Positions 20,370 to 20,502 of a DNA stretch of 20,502 nucleotides are shown here, one piece after another. Under the pieces are notes generated by a model. It had not been told where the DNA came from. It ran no database searches and saw only the letters and a list, made by a program, of their open reading frames with translations. Where the stretch lies: positions 1 through 20,502 of the forward strand of contig RPFO01000271.1 in NCBI GenBank assembly GCA_009746045.1, read 5' to 3'. Source of the stretch: Mesostigma viride (lineage: Eukaryota > Streptophyta > Mesostigmatophyceae > Mesostigmatales > Mesostigmataceae). Within the stretch, counting starts at the first letter, position 1; each line of letters starts with the position of its first letter. The position numbers and the translations under genes were made by a program.

Positions 20370-20502
20370 GAAGCAGGCTGTCCCTCTTCCCTCCTCCTCC
20401 CTCATCCTTTCCACTGCGCTGCTCTCCCCCCTCCCCCTCCTCCCCTCCCCCCCTCCTCCCCCTCTCCCCCCTCCTTCCCCCCTCTCCCCCCTCCTTATCC
20501 CC
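20370..20502. repeat. Polypyrimidine (C/T-rich) tract at the window edge
   Basis: The last 130 or so bases on + are almost entirely C and T, in ccctcc and ctcccc blocks, with a short break around 20415-20423 (actgcgctgc). The - strand is a long GGGGGA/GGAGG purine tract with many G-runs, so it could form triplex or quadruplex structures. It continues beyond the window. Confidence 0.9.

Overview
The window looks like nuclear DNA of an intron-containing eukaryote that builds cilia or flagella. A GC-rich-exon chlorophyte alga (volvocine/Chlamydomonas-like) is my best guess. The reasons are two GC-rich exons of a CCDC112-type (centriolar satellite) coiled-coil gene, canonical GT-AG introns, abundant minisatellites and a decayed non-LTR retrotransposon fragment. 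No rRNA, tRNA, CRISPR or prokaryotic gene structure was seen, and the organism is not proven.

Layout. Positions 1-15122 are one giant (CAG)n array on the + strand, which is CTG on the - strand. It is full of single-base interruptions up to 3185, then perfectly pure for about 11.8 kb (roughly 3,900 units), with one small patch near its right end. It passes directly into an (AGG)n array (15123-15256) and a short mixed CAG/AGG/AAG/ATG seed. Positions 15300-16396 hold no convincing gene.

The - strand then carries two exons of a CCDC112-like gene. Exon A (19247-19322) comes first in transcription and exon D (16397-16628) second. Exon A ends with two bases of a codon, and exon D begins with the single base that completes it, giving Ser. 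The joined product matches the pattern I recall for human CCDC112. The intron between them (16629-19246, 2.6 kb) is largely built from decayed copies of its own borders: four extra copies of the exon D acceptor (90-bp repeats), two broken copies of exon A, and a 51-bp minisatellite related to the start of the intron. It also holds a 29-bp minisatellite, a LINE-type remnant, and a 630-bp segment that interrupts the 51-bp repeat family. On the upstream side, the exon A acceptor is itself the last unit of a degenerate 76-87 bp repeat array. The rest of the window (19.7-20.5 kb) holds a (CCATG)6 tract, interleaved inverted repeats and a terminal polypyrimidine tract.

How it fits together. The CAG/CTG array lies 1.1 kb downstream of exon D in the direction of transcription. 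The rest of the CCDC112 coding sequence should follow exon D but is not recognisable before the array. So either the gene continues beyond the array, which would make it a giant intronic CTG repeat, or this is a truncated copy. Window position 1 is inside the array and its error-like indels cluster there, so it may be a contig end; the true array length is unknown.
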